From positions 248,001-312,000 of the forward strand of contig NZ_BDDT01000004.1 in the NCBI RefSeq assembly GCF_001661495.1: DNA of 64,000 bases. Direction: 5' to 3'. The notes beneath the pieces were generated by a model, which did not search any database, was not told the DNA's origin, and saw nothing but the letters and a program-made list of their open reading frames with translations. Below are positions 27,247 to 36,981 of the stretch, in pieces; within the stretch, counting starts at the first letter, position 1; each line of letters begins with the position of its first letter. Source of the stretch: Pseudoalteromonas prydzensis. Its GTDB lineage: Bacteria; Pseudomonadota; Gammaproteobacteria; Enterobacterales; Alteromonadaceae. A program made the translations under genes and the position numbers.

Positions 27247-29832
27247 CTAAACCTTTATATTAATAATGGCATGGGATTGGTAAAACGCTTGATGCTGTGG
27301 CGCGCCTTGACTAAGTGCCAGTTCACCTACCTGTAAGCCATGAGCTGTGAGTTTATGGCGCAGGCTTTCAAGGTGGGGATGCGCCATTGCTGTGACCTCC
27401 TGGCTTGATGCAAGCAATTGGCAATCAAGCGCTTTATCCATTAACTCCGCGGTGATCTGCAACTGACCAAGCTCGGCATAATTAAAATTAAGTCGCACAA
27501 ACCAAACATTTTTTCCTTCGAGTTGATCTTTACTGGGTTTTTTATATTGCCCTAATGATATTTCAGTTTGCGCAGCTTCCGGCGGCAGCCGCATAGGTAA
27601 TAAAAATTGTACCAGCGGATTTGTATCCGGCTGTTGATTAATAGGCGTACTATTTACTTGGCTGATTGCCGTTTTGATTTGGCTGAGCTCCGCAGCCAAT
27701 GCCTGAGACTGCGGTTGCAGTAAGTGCTCTTGCAGTTTTTGCGAATTAGTCGCTTTAAAATTTGGTACTAATACTTGTAGTAGGGCATCGAGTGAACTCT
27801 GACTGTTAAAATTTAAGGCACTAATATTGGCCAAGCTCGGCGTGGCTAAAATACCCACAGCTAAATGCTCTAAGGATTGGCTAAAACTATTTTGCAGTGC
27901 GCTCGGGGTTAAGCTTTGTGGGCGTAAAACGCTCAGTATCTCTCGTTGTATGGTTAACGGTTGCAGCGACTGGCTATCAATCATGCGACTAAATGCCTGA
28001 TTAACTAATCTATTTAAATCAACATTATCACTGACTTTAGTGTTTACAAATTTATCGATTTGCGCCGCAACTTGCTGCCTATCACTGGCTGTGCTGGTGT
28101 TAAAATTAGGCAACGGTTTTTCGTGAGGCGTTTTTAGTAGCGACGCCAGTAATTTGGCTTCCAGTGGTAAGCTTAGCTGACTGATTGGCAAATCTGTTGT
28201 AAGCGGCCCTTTTAATGGCGTGGGTAATGAAAGTGCTACAAATTGCTCTGTTTTGTTATTGCTCACTTTAGCTGTGGTTTCAAGCAGTGTTTGTCGTCCG
28301 TCATTTTTTTGGAGGCTTTGACCAGCAACAGCGTTTTTTACTGTTTTTGCGAGAGCTTCGCCGTGGTTAGTCGCTGTGTCAATAGCTTTACTGTCACTGC
28401 TTAGGTTTAAGTTAGATAGTAAAGGGCCGGCTTGTTGCTGTTTTTGTGCTGATGTAGCAGCACTATTTTGTGGATTAACTGCTGGTGTATTTTTATGTAC
28501 TTGTTCAATCAGTGCCGTTTTGCTTGGCGGTAGTTTAGCTGCTACTGCTACGGGTAATGGTGTTGGTTGTGTAATGCTGGCTAAGCCCGCTTTTAATTGT
28601 TGTAGCAGCTGCACTAATGGCGGGGATTGATGAAAGTGCTTAGGTAATGATGTCGCTTTACTAATATCTGCTTGCAATGGCAGGGTGTGATTGACTGCCA
28701 GTGCCGCCAGATTTATTCGGGTTAACGATGTTGGTAATACGCTTTGTGCCGTTGGCAGGGCTTGCGTTAGCTGCTTAGCTGATGTTGCGTTACTCGGCTT
28801 AGTGCTAGTTAGGTTATGCTGACTAAATGGTTTACTTTCAAAGTAGCGTACTGCATCGTTGATACGGGTTTTTAAATCGGCGAAACTGTGTTGTAGCCAA
28901 GAGCTAATCGGACTGCTACTGACCAGCAATGGACTAGCTGGTGTAGCAGGCAAATTTACAGGAGTTGACTGTTGGCTTTTCTGGACCAGTGACTGAAAAG
29001 TATTGGCGAGTGAATTTTTTAGTAACAAAGCCATTTTAGGCAGTTGAGTTTTAATTATAAGTTGTTCATTAACTGCTATAAGCTGCACTTTTTGTGCAAC
29101 TGTACTGGCTTGGTTTTGGGGAGCAAGTTGATGATTAGCAGGGGGCTGAACAGCGAGTTTTATATTCCCGTTATAATTATTAAAATTCAGGGTGATGGTA
29201 TTTTTATCTAATTGTAGTTGCCCTTGCGGCACTAGCTTGCTTAACCAAAGCGCAAGTTTTGCTTGGCTGATTGGTTGTTGATGCAAGGTATCTGCAAACT
29301 GGTTAATGATGTTCAATGTAAAGTTACCACTGTTTGGGGTGATAACGGCTTTTAGTCCCGCTTCGTTATGTAATAGTTGAGCAAGCTCTTTGTTAACCGG
29401 AATACTGGCGTTTAATTGGTCTAACAGTAATTTTGCAGCGGGCTGCAGAATAACCTGTACTGATAATGGTTTATTGTTGAGCTGATCACCGCTGTTAATA
29501 AAATTCAAAATACTTTGCAATTGAGTTGTTTGGCGTAGGCTTATATCAGTTTGTGTTGGCAAAATAGTCAGTTGCTTACCATCATGACTAAGTTGAATAT
29601 CCGCACTGGCAATTTTTGCCGGAGGAGTTTGCGACTGTGTGGTGGCTAAGCGTAACGTTTGCCAATGTTTATCAACATACACTTCCATTTGCACTGAGCC
29701 TTTCGCAAAGACAATATTTTTGGCGCTAAGCGTTTGCTCGCTCAGGACTGGTATTTGCTGTCCCGCGCCATTGTGCGACGAATGACTGACAGAAAGCGAA
29801 TTGGCTAATGTTATCTGTGTCGGTTTATTCAT
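27247..29832 (-). CDS. Large FliK-like protein (second hook-length-control-type protein)
   Basis: The 861-aa protein is rich in Gln, Leu, Ser, Thr, Pro and Asn for about 730 residues, with no predicted signal or membrane helix. The C-terminal 120 residues resemble the FliK Flg_hook domain: WFVRLNFNYAELGQLQITAE, then a helix HPHLESLRHKLTAHGLQVGE. It pairs with fhlB, as FliK pairs with FlhB. The window also has a normal fliK at 5085-7292. The role is unproven; an accessory ruler or switch for flagellar export is the best guess. Confidence 0.75.
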   Translation of the reverse strand: MNKPTQITLANSLSVSHSSHNGAGQQIPVLSEQTLSAKNIVFAKGSVQMEVYVDKHWQTLRLATTQSQTPPAKIASADIQLSHDGKQLTILPTQTDISLRQTTQLQSILNFINSGDQLNNKPLSVQVILQPAAKLLLDQLNASIPVNKELAQLLHNEAGLKAVITPNSGNFTLNIINQFADTLHQQPISQAKLALWLSKLVPQGQLQLDKNTITLNFNNYNGNIKLAVQPPANHQLAPQNQASTVAQKVQLIAVNEQLIIKTQLPKMALLLKNSLANTFQSLVQKSQQSTPVNLPATPASPLLVSSSPISSWLQHSFADLKTRINDAVRYFESKPFSQHNLTSTKPSNATSAKQLTQALPTAQSVLPTSLTRINLAALAVNHTLPLQADISKATSLPKHFHQSPPLVQLLQQLKAGLASITQPTPLPVAVAAKLPPSKTALIEQVHKNTPAVNPQNSAATSAQKQQQAGPLLSNLNLSSDSKAIDTATNHGEALAKTVKNAVAGQSLQKNDGRQTLLETTAKVSNNKTEQFVALSLPTPLKGPLTTDLPISQLSLPLEAKLLASLLKTPHEKPLPNFNTSTASDRQQVAAQIDKFVNTKVSDNVDLNRLVNQAFSRMIDSQSLQPLTIQREILSVLRPQSLTPSALQNSFSQSLEHLAVGILATPSLANISALNFNSQSSLDALLQVLVPNFKATNSQKLQEHLLQPQSQALAAELSQIKTAISQVNSTPINQQPDTNPLVQFLLPMRLPPEAAQTEISLGQYKKPSKDQLEGKNVWFVRLNFNYAELGQLQITAELMDKALDCQLLASSQEVTAMAHPHLESLRHKLTAHGLQVGELALSQGAPQHQAFYQSHAIINIKV

Positions 29833-29854
29833 TATTTTGAATCAAGTTTTTCAT

Positions 29855-29882
29855 TAATCGGTGTAAAGCATTATTCGTATTA
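29855..29882 (-). promoter_or_regulatory. Possible sigma-28 promoter for the FliK-like gene
   Basis: Read on the minus strand, ACCGATTA (complement of 29855-29862) resembles the FliA -10 element GCCGATAA, with TAATA about 15 nt upstream where TAAA is expected. It lies about 23 nt before the start codon. The match is incomplete, so this is only a candidate. Confidence 0.3.
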
Positions 29883-29935
29883 CCCTATCATTATGCTAGA
29901 CTAACGCCTAATTTTGGGTATAGAGAATCATCATC

Positions 29936-30556
29936 TTGTTACACATTAAGTCCGTCACCTGCATCAAGCAAGACCGTTGTTTATTTGCGGATCTTAATTT
30001 CCGCTTGAAATCCGGTCAAATCATGCAATTAGCAGGCCCAAACGGGGCTGGTAAAACATCATTATTACGTATAATTGCGGGTTTTTCTGCGCCTGATGAA
30101 GGGCAAGTGATGTGGCAAGGTGAATCGATTGCAAAAAATTATGATGAGTTTGCCCGCGAGTTGTTGTTTATCGGTCATAAAACCGGCGTAAATAATCAAC
30201 TTAGTGCAATTGAAAATCTGCGCTTTTGGTTACAAATACAAGGTTACGACACAGATCAAGAACTGTACTCATTACTGGCTAAAATCGGCTTGGTTGGTCT
30301 TGAAGATGTGCCTGTACGCACTTTATCCGCTGGGCAACAACGTCGTGTTGCATTGATTAGGCTATGGCTTAATGATGCGAAGTTATGGGTACTTGATGAA
30401 CCTTTTACAGCGCTAGATAAAGCCGGTGTTGCCTTTTTGCAGCAACGTTTTTTAACTCACCTTGAGCAAGGTGGGGCGATTTTATTAACCACCCATCAAG
30501 ACTTAACTACCCACTTTGCACATTTACAAACCGTGACTTTGGAGTACCGACACTGA
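29936..30556 (+). CDS. ccmA: Heme-exporter ATPase CcmA
   Basis: CcmA is the ATPase of the CcmABCD complex that releases heme-loaded CcmE for cytochrome c maturation. The 206 aa contain Walker A GPNGAGKTSLLRI (about 34-46), signature LSAGQQRRVALIRLW and Walker B LWVLDEPFTALDK. The start is a TTG (LLHIKSVTC), the only initiator that keeps the normal N-terminus. The stop overlaps the ccmB start by 1 nt. Confidence 0.96.
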   Translation: MLHIKSVTCIKQDRCLFADLNFRLKSGQIMQLAGPNGAGKTSLLRIIAGFSAPDEGQVMWQGESIAKNYDEFARELLFIGHKTGVNNQLSAIENLRFWLQIQGYDTDQELYSLLAKIGLVGLEDVPVRTLSAGQQRRVALIRLWLNDAKLWVLDEPFTALDKAGVAFLQQRFLTHLEQGGAILLTTHQDLTTHFAHLQTVTLEYRH

Positions 30557-31242
30557 TGTTACGCCAACATTCATATTGGCAGCTATTTAGTGCCGTTTGT
30601 AAAAAAGACGTACAGTTGGCCTTTCGTCAGCGTGCTGAAATTGTTAATCCCATTTTGTTCTTTTTGATTGTAATCACTTTATTCCCGTTAGCGATAGGTC
30701 CAGAGCCCGGTCTACTTGCTCGAATGGCACCCGGTATTATTTGGGTCGCTGCGTTACTATCAACCATGTTAGGGTTAGATAAGCTATTTCGTGATGATTT
30801 TAATGATGGTAGTTTAGAGCAGCTAATTGCTTCGTCTTATCCATTACCGCTAACAGTGCTTGGTAAAGTAGTCGCCCACTGGTTGATTACTGGTTTGCCA
30901 TTGGTATTAATGACACCGCTATTTGCACTGTTATTAAATCTAGACAGTCAAGCATTAGTCGCAACCGTGCTTACTTTATTGTTAGGTACACCATTATTGA
31001 GTTTTATCGGCGCAATTGGCGCTGGTCTGACTGTGGGGTTACAAAAAGGGGGCATTTTAATGAGTCTATTGGTTTTACCCTTGTATATCCCAGTTCTAAT
31101 TTTTGCAACCTCCGCTATTGATACCAGCACTATGTCGCTGGATTATAGTGGTCAGCTTGCTATCCTTGGTGCGATGCTCGTCATTGCTATTATCAGCGCA
31201 CCAATTGCCATATCGTCAGCATTGAAAGTGAGTGTAAGTTAA
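30556..31242 (+). CDS. ccmB: Heme-exporter membrane protein CcmB
   Basis: CcmB is the six-helix membrane partner of CcmA. The 228 aa include the N-terminal cytoplasmic stretch KKDVQLAFRQRAEIVNPILF and the conserved LDKLFRDDFNDGSLEQL motif (about 74-90). It follows ccmA directly, and ccmC starts 1 nt after its stop. Confidence 0.97.
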   Translation: MLRQHSYWQLFSAVCKKDVQLAFRQRAEIVNPILFFLIVITLFPLAIGPEPGLLARMAPGIIWVAALLSTMLGLDKLFRDDFNDGSLEQLIASSYPLPLTVLGKVVAHWLITGLPLVLMTPLFALLLNLDSQALVATVLTLLLGTPLLSFIGAIGAGLTVGLQKGGILMSLLVLPLYIPVLIFATSAIDTSTMSLDYSGQLAILGAMLVIAIISAPIAISSALKVSVS

Positions 31243-31243
31243 T

Positions 31244-31981
31244 ATGTGGAAGTGGTTACATCCCTACGCTAAAGCAGATCGTGCATATCAATTATGCAAT
31301 ACGTTACTGCCCTATTTTGCCGTGATAACGGTTGTCTGTATGCTCGTTGGTTGGGTCTGGGGGTTAGCCTATGCGCCTGCCGACTATCAGCAAAAAGACA
31401 GTTATCGCATTATTTTCATTCATGTTCCTTCAGCTATTTTGTCGATGGGGGCTTATTCATCCATGGCTATTGCGGCAGTGATCGCTTTAGTATGGCAATT
31501 ACGTAATGCAGAGTTAGCTGTGATTGCAATTGCTCCAGTTGGTGCGTGTGTGACGGCTATTGCACTAATTACTGGCGCTGCATGGGGCAAACCTATGTGG
31601 GGTGCATGGTGGGTATGGGATGCTCGGCTTACCTCTGAGCTCATTCTATTATTTTTATACTTAGGAGTGTTGTCTTTATATCACGCCTTTGAAGATAAAA
31701 AAGCAGCGGGTCGTGCTGCATCTATTTTGGCGATTGTCGGGGTGATTAACCTGCCAATTATCCATTTTTCGGTTGAGTGGTGGAACACTTTGCATCAAGG
31801 TGCCACTATCACTAAATTTGACACGAAAGCCATTGATTCCAGCATGTTTTGGCCATTAATGGTAAATATAGTCGCCTTCGCTGGTTTCGTTGGCACGGTG
31901 ACTTTGATGCGTCTTAAAAATGAAATTTTACAACGTGAGAAGCACCGCCCTTGGGTGCGTCAGTTGTTAAATAGGGGCTAG
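31244..31981 (+). CDS. ccmC: Heme-handling protein CcmC
   Basis: CcmC loads heme onto CcmE. The 245-aa protein has six membrane helices and the tryptophan-rich WWD motif WGAWWVWDARLTSELILLF (about 119-137), flanked by conserved histidines (FIHVPSA and IIHFSVEWWNTLHQG). It lies within the ccm operon. Confidence 0.97.
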   Translation: MWKWLHPYAKADRAYQLCNTLLPYFAVITVVCMLVGWVWGLAYAPADYQQKDSYRIIFIHVPSAILSMGAYSSMAIAAVIALVWQLRNAELAVIAIAPVGACVTAIALITGAAWGKPMWGAWWVWDARLTSELILLFLYLGVLSLYHAFEDKKAAGRAASILAIVGVINLPIIHFSVEWWNTLHQGATITKFDTKAIDSSMFWPLMVNIVAFAGFVGTVTLMRLKNEILQREKHRPWVRQLLNRG

Positions 31982-31983
31982 TT

Positions 31984-32187
31984 ATGCAGTTTGATTCTTT
32001 TTCTGATTTTATTGCCATGGGCGGTTACGGTTTTTATGTATGGCTCTCTTTTGGCACATGTGCACTGATTTTATTAGGTATTTTAGTTAGTTCTTTAAAT
32101 GATACCAAGCGCATTATGGCTTCTGTACAGCAACAAGCTGATCGAGAAGCACGTATTCAGCAGGCTAAACAGGAGCAACAACTATGA
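31984..32187 (+). CDS. ccmD: CcmD, small membrane subunit
   Basis: The 67-aa protein has one membrane helix (about 15-38) and a basic cytoplasmic tail. [13 protein letters not shown] matches the usual CcmD start. CcmD is needed for release of holo-CcmE from CcmABC. Its stop overlaps the ccmE start by 4 nt. Confidence 0.93.
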   Translation: MQFDSFSDFIAMGGYGFYVWLSFGTCALILLGILVSSLNDTKRIMASVQQQADREARIQQAKQEQQL

Positions 32188-32663
32188 ATCCAAGACGCAA
32201 AAAACGTCTGTTAGCTGTAACAGCCATTGTATTTGGTGTTGGGGCGACAATTGGGTTAGTGCTGTATGCGCTACAAGAGAACATTAATTTATTTTATACC
32301 CCGAGTGAATTAGTCGAAGGTAAAGGTCCAAATAAAGAAAAACCGCATATTGGTCAAAAACTGCGTATTGGTGGCATGGTGGTGCCGGGCTCTGTGATCA
32401 GAGATGAATCGAGCTTACAAGTGAGCTTTAAGTTAATTGATACGGGCCCTTTAGTGACAATTAAATACCAAGGTATTTTGCCTGATTTATTTCGTGAGGG
32501 ACAAGGGATTGTGGCGCAAGGTGTGTTGGTTGAAGCGAATGTCATAGAAGCGTTTGAAGTGTTGGCTAAGCATGATGAAGAATACATGCCAGCTGAAGTT
32601 GCTGAAGCGGTAAAAGGGATCAAGCATGAGAAACCTAAATATAACTTAGAAAGTGGCAATTAA
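32184..32663 (+). CDS. ccmE: Heme chaperone CcmE
   Basis: CcmE carries heme covalently in the periplasm and hands it to CcmF. The 159 aa have one N-terminal anchor helix (about 9-29) and an OB-fold domain. The heme-binding histidine lies in [13 protein letters not shown] (about 127-139), followed by the conserved tyrosine. The adjacent ccmF starts 1 nt after the stop. Confidence 0.97.
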   Translation: MNPRRKKRLLAVTAIVFGVGATIGLVLYALQENINLFYTPSELVEGKGPNKEKPHIGQKLRIGGMVVPGSVIRDESSLQVSFKLIDTGPLVTIKYQGILPDLFREGQGIVAQGVLVEANVIEAFEVLAKHDEEYMPAEVAEAVKGIKHEKPKYNLESGN

Positions 32664-32664
32664 G

Positions 32665-34632
32665 ATGATCCCAGAACTCGGTTATTTTTCCCTAACACTT
32701 GCCATGGTGCTAAGTGTTTTATTATGTATTTTTCCTCTATGGGGCGCACATACTGGTAATTTACGACTAATGCGCGCAGCGCCGTCATTAGCTGTTGGCC
32801 AGTTTATATTTGTGCTGTTGTCATTCGCAGCCCTGATTTACGCAAGTTTAACGGATGATTTTACTGTCGCATACGTGGCGTATCATTCAAGTAGTACTTT
32901 ACCTTGGTATTATAAAATCACTTCAACTTGGGGCGGTCATGAAGGCGCTATTTTGTTGTGGTTAGTGATGCAAGCAGGTTGGACTGCAGTCGTTGCTGTG
33001 CGTTCTAATTCATTGCCTTGGATATTAAGAGCACGGGTATTAGGAGTGTTAGGCTTTTTAGGGGTTGGCTTTATGCTTTATACCCTATGGATGTCGAACC
33101 CATTTGAATCATTGCTGCCGTATTTTCCTGTTGAAGGCCGTGATCTTAATCCGTTATTGCAAGATCCAGGTATGATCATCCACCCACCTTTGCTGTATAT
33201 GGGCTACGTGGGACTATCTGTGTCATTCTCATTTGCTATTGCAGCGTTATTAACAGGTAAACTAGATAATACCTGGGCTAAATGGTCACGTCCGTGGACT
33301 ATGACGGCATGGGGCTTTTTAACTTTAGGTATAACTATCGGTAGTTGGTGGGCTTATTCTGAGCTTGGCTGGGGCGGTTGGTGGTTCTGGGATCCAGTTG
33401 AAAACGCATCACTCATGCCATGGCTCGTGGCAACGGCATTATTACACTCATTGTCGGTAACTGAAAAACGCGGCGTGTTTAAATCTTGGACTGTGCTACT
33501 TGCTATCGCGGCGTTTTCATTAAGCTTGCTGGGCACCTTTATTGTGCGCTCTGGCATTATTGTGTCGGTACATGCTTTTGCAACAGACCCTGATCGTGGG
33601 TTATTTATCTTGGCATTTTTAGCTATCGTCGTCGGTGGCGCATTAACTCTATACGCTTTTAGAGTGTCGCAAGTGCGCAGTGAAGGACGCTATAAGCTGG
33701 TATCACGTGAAGTGGCATTATGGCTTAATAATATATTTTTAGTGGTGGCTACATTTATAGTGTTACTAGGTACTCTATTACCTATGGTGCATAAAGAAAT
33801 GGGCTTAGGCAGTATCTCTATTGGCGAACCGTTTTTTAATAAAATGTTTGCCATTCTTTTGGTACCATTTGCCATTTTAATGGGTATTGGACCCTTACTA
33901 CGTTGGAAGCAAAATAAGTGGTCTTTCTTGCAAAATAAATTACTTATTGCTGCGCTAATCAGTATTGTTATCACAGCTGCTTGGCTGTATTCAAGCTATG
34001 CCGTTGTTGCACCTTTAACGTTATTGGCAACCACACTGGCGGTTTGGATTGTGATGACAACCGCTGTTGACCTATACGTAAAAGCAACCGTGCAAACTAA
34101 TTTTAGCCAAGGTCTGAAACGTTTAGGGCTGAGCTATTGGGCAATGGTGTTAGGGCACGTTGGTATCGCCTTTGTTATTGCGGGCGTTACGTTAACCTCG
34201 GCATACTCTGTTGAGCGTGATGTCTCAATGAAACCGGGTGAGATCGTGCAGTTAAATCAATATCAGTATCGTTTTGAGGGTGTTAACAACATACGTGGGG
34301 CTAACTACAGCGGCCATGCGGGAGAAGTTAGCGTACTTAAAAATGAAAAACTAGTCACCGTATTACATGCTGAAAAGCGTCGTTATGATATTGGTATGCA
34401 ATTTATGACTGAAGCGGCAATTGATGCCGGTTTCACTCGCGATTTATATTTGGCGCTAGGTGAGCAGTTAAGTAACGGTGGCTGGTCACTGCGAATTTAC
34501 CATAAGCCCTATGTACGTTGGATGTGGATTGGTGGTGTGTTGATTTCACTCGCTGGCTTTATGATTTTGGGTGATAGACGCTATCGCACCAGCAAAAAGA
34601 AGTCTGATAAATCAAAGGGGCAGTTAGTATGA
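32665..34632 (+). CDS. ccmF: Cytochrome c heme lyase subunit CcmF
   Basis: CcmF attaches heme to apocytochrome c with CcmH/I. It has 655 aa and about 14-15 membrane helices. The WWD motif is GWGGWWFWDPVENASLMPW (about 232-250), and histidines that flank it lie in TWGGHEGAILLW and DPGMIIHPPLLYMGY. ATG 32665 (MIPELGYF) is the standard N-terminus; the in-frame GTG at 32653 lies inside ccmE and is less likely. Confidence 0.97.
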   Translation: MIPELGYFSLTLAMVLSVLLCIFPLWGAHTGNLRLMRAAPSLAVGQFIFVLLSFAALIYASLTDDFTVAYVAYHSSSTLPWYYKITSTWGGHEGAILLWLVMQAGWTAVVAVRSNSLPWILRARVLGVLGFLGVGFMLYTLWMSNPFESLLPYFPVEGRDLNPLLQDPGMIIHPPLLYMGYVGLSVSFSFAIAALLTGKLDNTWAKWSRPWTMTAWGFLTLGITIGSWWAYSELGWGGWWFWDPVENASLMPWLVATALLHSLSVTEKRGVFKSWTVLLAIAAFSLSLLGTFIVRSGIIVSVHAFATDPDRGLFILAFLAIVVGGALTLYAFRVSQVRSEGRYKLVSREVALWLNNIFLVVATFIVLLGTLLPMVHKEMGLGSISIGEPFFNKMFAILLVPFAILMGIGPLLRWKQNKWSFLQNKLLIAALISIVITAAWLYSSYAVVAPLTLLATTLAVWIVMTTAVDLYVKATVQTNFSQGLKRLGLSYWAMVLGHVGIAFVIAGVTLTSAYSVERDVSMKPGEIVQLNQYQYRFEGVNNIRGANYSGHAGEVSVLKNEKLVTVLHAEKRRYDIGMQFMTEAAIDAGFTRDLYLALGEQLSNGGWSLRIYHKPYVRWMWIGGVLISLAGFMILGDRRYRTSKKKSDKSKGQLV

Positions 34633-35201
34633 ATCGCAAATTATTAGCGCTGCTCCCCCTGCTGGCATTTGCTTTAGTGTGTGTGTTTTTATTCCAAGGC
34701 TTGTTTTCTAATCCACGAGAAATTCAAACTGGTCGTTTAGGTCAGCCGATGCCGACCTTCGATTTACCTGATTTAATGCACGACTCAACGCGTTGGCAGG
34801 ATAGCCAATTAAAAGGCGATGTTTACCTACTAAATGTATGGGGTACTTGGTGTCCTACTTGTTTAGCTGAATTAGATTATTTAACCCAACTGCGAGAGCA
34901 AGGCGTTAAAATTATCGGGCTTTACTATGTACAAAGTTATGACGCTGATTTTGACGGTGAATTTGATTTGCCGGCGCTGCGTGAAGAAGTTAAATCAATG
35001 CTAAGTCGTGCAGGTGATCCGTATCAGTTTAATATTCTTGATTTACACCGTACTTTATCCCTTGACTTAGGTGTGTCGGGTGCGCCGGAGACTTTTTTAG
35101 TGGACAGTAAAGGCACTATTTTATTGCATCATACCGGTGATATAAACCCGCGAGTTTGGCGTGCTAAATTTGCGCCCTTAATGCAGGAGTTACAGCCATG
35201 A
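34629..35201 (+). CDS. ccmG: Thiol:disulfide protein CcmG (DsbE)
   Basis: CcmG is a periplasmic membrane-anchored thioredoxin that keeps apocytochrome c cysteines reduced. The 190 aa have an N-terminal anchor helix (about 5-24), active site WGTWCPTCLAELDYL (about 76-90) and the cis-Pro region GVSGAPETFLVD. It overlaps ccmF and ccmH by 4 nt each. Confidence 0.97.
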   Translation: MNRKLLALLPLLAFALVCVFLFQGLFSNPREIQTGRLGQPMPTFDLPDLMHDSTRWQDSQLKGDVYLLNVWGTWCPTCLAELDYLTQLREQGVKIIGLYYVQSYDADFDGEFDLPALREEVKSMLSRAGDPYQFNILDLHRTLSLDLGVSGAPETFLVDSKGTILLHHTGDINPRVWRAKFAPLMQELQP

Positions 35202-35659
35202 AATATTGTTTAGTTGTATTGTTCATGTTTATCAGTGGCGCTGCTATGGCTGAGCAAGACCGTTATCAGTTTGATAATAATCAACAAGCACAGCGTTTTT
35301 CAGAGTTGACCAAAGAATTACGTTGCCCTAAATGTCAAAATCAAAATATTGCTGATTCTGATGCTGTGGTTGCTAAAGATCTCCGTGAAAAAGTACTGGC
35401 TTTAGTGAAAGAGGGCAAATCGAAAGACGATGTTATTGAATATATGATTGACCGTTATGGTTACTTTGTTCATTACGATCCGCCGGTTACGCCAGCAACA
35501 CTAGTGCTGTGGGTATTACCTGTGTTGATTGTGATATTTGGCTTTGGTTTTATTATTTTTCGCCAGCGAAAAGCGGCGGTTAAACAAACATGGAGTGAGC
35601 AAGATGAGGCGCTATTAGCCAAACTCATTGCTCAAAATGAACGTCAGGAGCAGATTTAA
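35198..35659 (+). CDS. ccmH: Cytochrome c maturation protein CcmH
   Basis: CcmH is the membrane-anchored thiol protein of the heme ligation complex. It has 153 aa with a signal peptide (about 1-18), the active site LRCPKCQNQNIADSDA (about 45-60) and a C-terminal membrane helix (about 102-124). The following gene encodes the separate CcmI part that is fused to CcmH in Escherichia coli. Confidence 0.97.
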   Translation: MKYCLVVLFMFISGAAMAEQDRYQFDNNQQAQRFSELTKELRCPKCQNQNIADSDAVVAKDLREKVLALVKEGKSKDDVIEYMIDRYGYFVHYDPPVTPATLVLWVLPVLIVIFGFGFIIFRQRKAAVKQTWSEQDEALLAKLIAQNERQEQI

Positions 35660-36970
35660 ATGATACTAATGTGGGTTGCTTTTGCAGTATTAACCTTATT
35701 AGCTATGGCGTTTGTAGCTCTGCCTTTTTTGAGTAAAGAGCGCGTACAAGGCCTCACTTATAATGCTAACTCAGAGCTTATTGCTATTTTCCATCAGCGC
35801 CTTGGTGAGTTGGCGAATGATTTGGCTGAACAGCGTATCGATCAAGTTAATCATGATGAATCAGTGGTTGAACTTAAACGACGTTTACTTAATGAGTTAT
35901 CACCTGAAAAGTCGCTGATGAGTAAAGGTAATAACCGTATTTTTGCATTAACAGGCTGTGCCTTTTTGGTGGCCTTTACAGTGATATTTTATACAGCGAC
36001 GGGCTCTCAACAACAATTGCAGAATTGGCAAAGCGCGATGGATAATTTACCTGCCTATGGTGAGCGCGCGGTGATGCAACAAGGTGAGCCTTTAACTCAA
36101 AATGAATTACAGGCGTTTGCGTTAGGGTTACGTACTAAACTTGCTCAAAGTGGTGATGATAAAGTGGCGTGGATGTTACTTGGTCGAGTCGCTATGTCGC
36201 TAAACGAATACGATATGGCACAACAATCATTTGATAAAGTGTTGCGCATGGATCCTGACAATCTCCCTGTATTGATTAGTTATAGCCAAGTGTTATTGCT
36301 TGAGGGTAGTGATGCTAATATGACCCGTGCCGCTGGTATGCTTTCGAAAGTACTCAAAGATGATCCGACTGACCTTGATGCAATTTCATTATTGGCGTTA
36401 ATTGCCTACGAGCGACATGATTGGCTGCAAGCAAAAGCTGCTTTTGAAGTACTGTTAAATAGTATGGATAAGCAAGATTCACGGTATAGCATGATTGCTC
36501 AGAGAATTACTGAAATTGAGCAAAATATAAGTGCTGAGAATGAGCAACAAAATAGCCAACTTACACCCGTTGCAACAGCGCAGCAGGGCAGTAATGCTAA
36601 CGCCTCAAACAACCCTGCAGCACCATCAGCAATTAACGTTACTATTAAGCTTGCACCAGACTTAGTGGATAAGTTACCAGCTCAAGGTACCTTGTTTGTA
36701 TTTGCAAAAGCAGCCAATGGCCCGCCAATGCCATTGGCAGTGGTTAAATTGACAGACTATCGTTTTCCAATTGAAGTGCAACTAAGTGATAGTAATGCCA
36801 TGGTTGCAGGTTTAACACTTTCAAGTGTAGAGCAAATCATTTTAACCGCGCGTATTTCAAAAGATGCCTCGGTAATGCCTGCAACGGGTGAGTTAGAAGG
36901 ACGTTCTGACGTCTTAGAGCGTAGCCAAACTCAAGCTTATGAGTTACTTATCAATGAATTAATACCTTAA
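35660..36970 (+). CDS. ccmI: Cytochrome c biogenesis protein CcmI
   Basis: CcmI is a TPR chaperone that delivers apocytochrome c to the ligation complex. The 436-aa protein has two membrane helices (about 3-22 and 95-115) with a short cytoplasmic loop, a TPR domain (about 160-290) and a C-terminal beta domain (about 320-436) with LPAQGTLFVFAKAANGPPMP. A Gln/Asn/Ala-rich linker separates the last two. It starts directly after the ccmH stop. Confidence 0.95.
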   Translation: MILMWVAFAVLTLLAMAFVALPFLSKERVQGLTYNANSELIAIFHQRLGELANDLAEQRIDQVNHDESVVELKRRLLNELSPEKSLMSKGNNRIFALTGCAFLVAFTVIFYTATGSQQQLQNWQSAMDNLPAYGERAVMQQGEPLTQNELQAFALGLRTKLAQSGDDKVAWMLLGRVAMSLNEYDMAQQSFDKVLRMDPDNLPVLISYSQVLLLEGSDANMTRAAGMLSKVLKDDPTDLDAISLLALIAYERHDWLQAKAAFEVLLNSMDKQDSRYSMIAQRITEIEQNISAENEQQNSQLTPVATAQQGSNANASNNPAAPSAINVTIKLAPDLVDKLPAQGTLFVFAKAANGPPMPLAVVKLTDYRFPIEVQLSDSNAMVAGLTLSSVEQIILTARISKDASVMPATGELEGRSDVLERSQTQAYELLINELIP

Positions 36971-36981
36971 AAGGACCAAAG

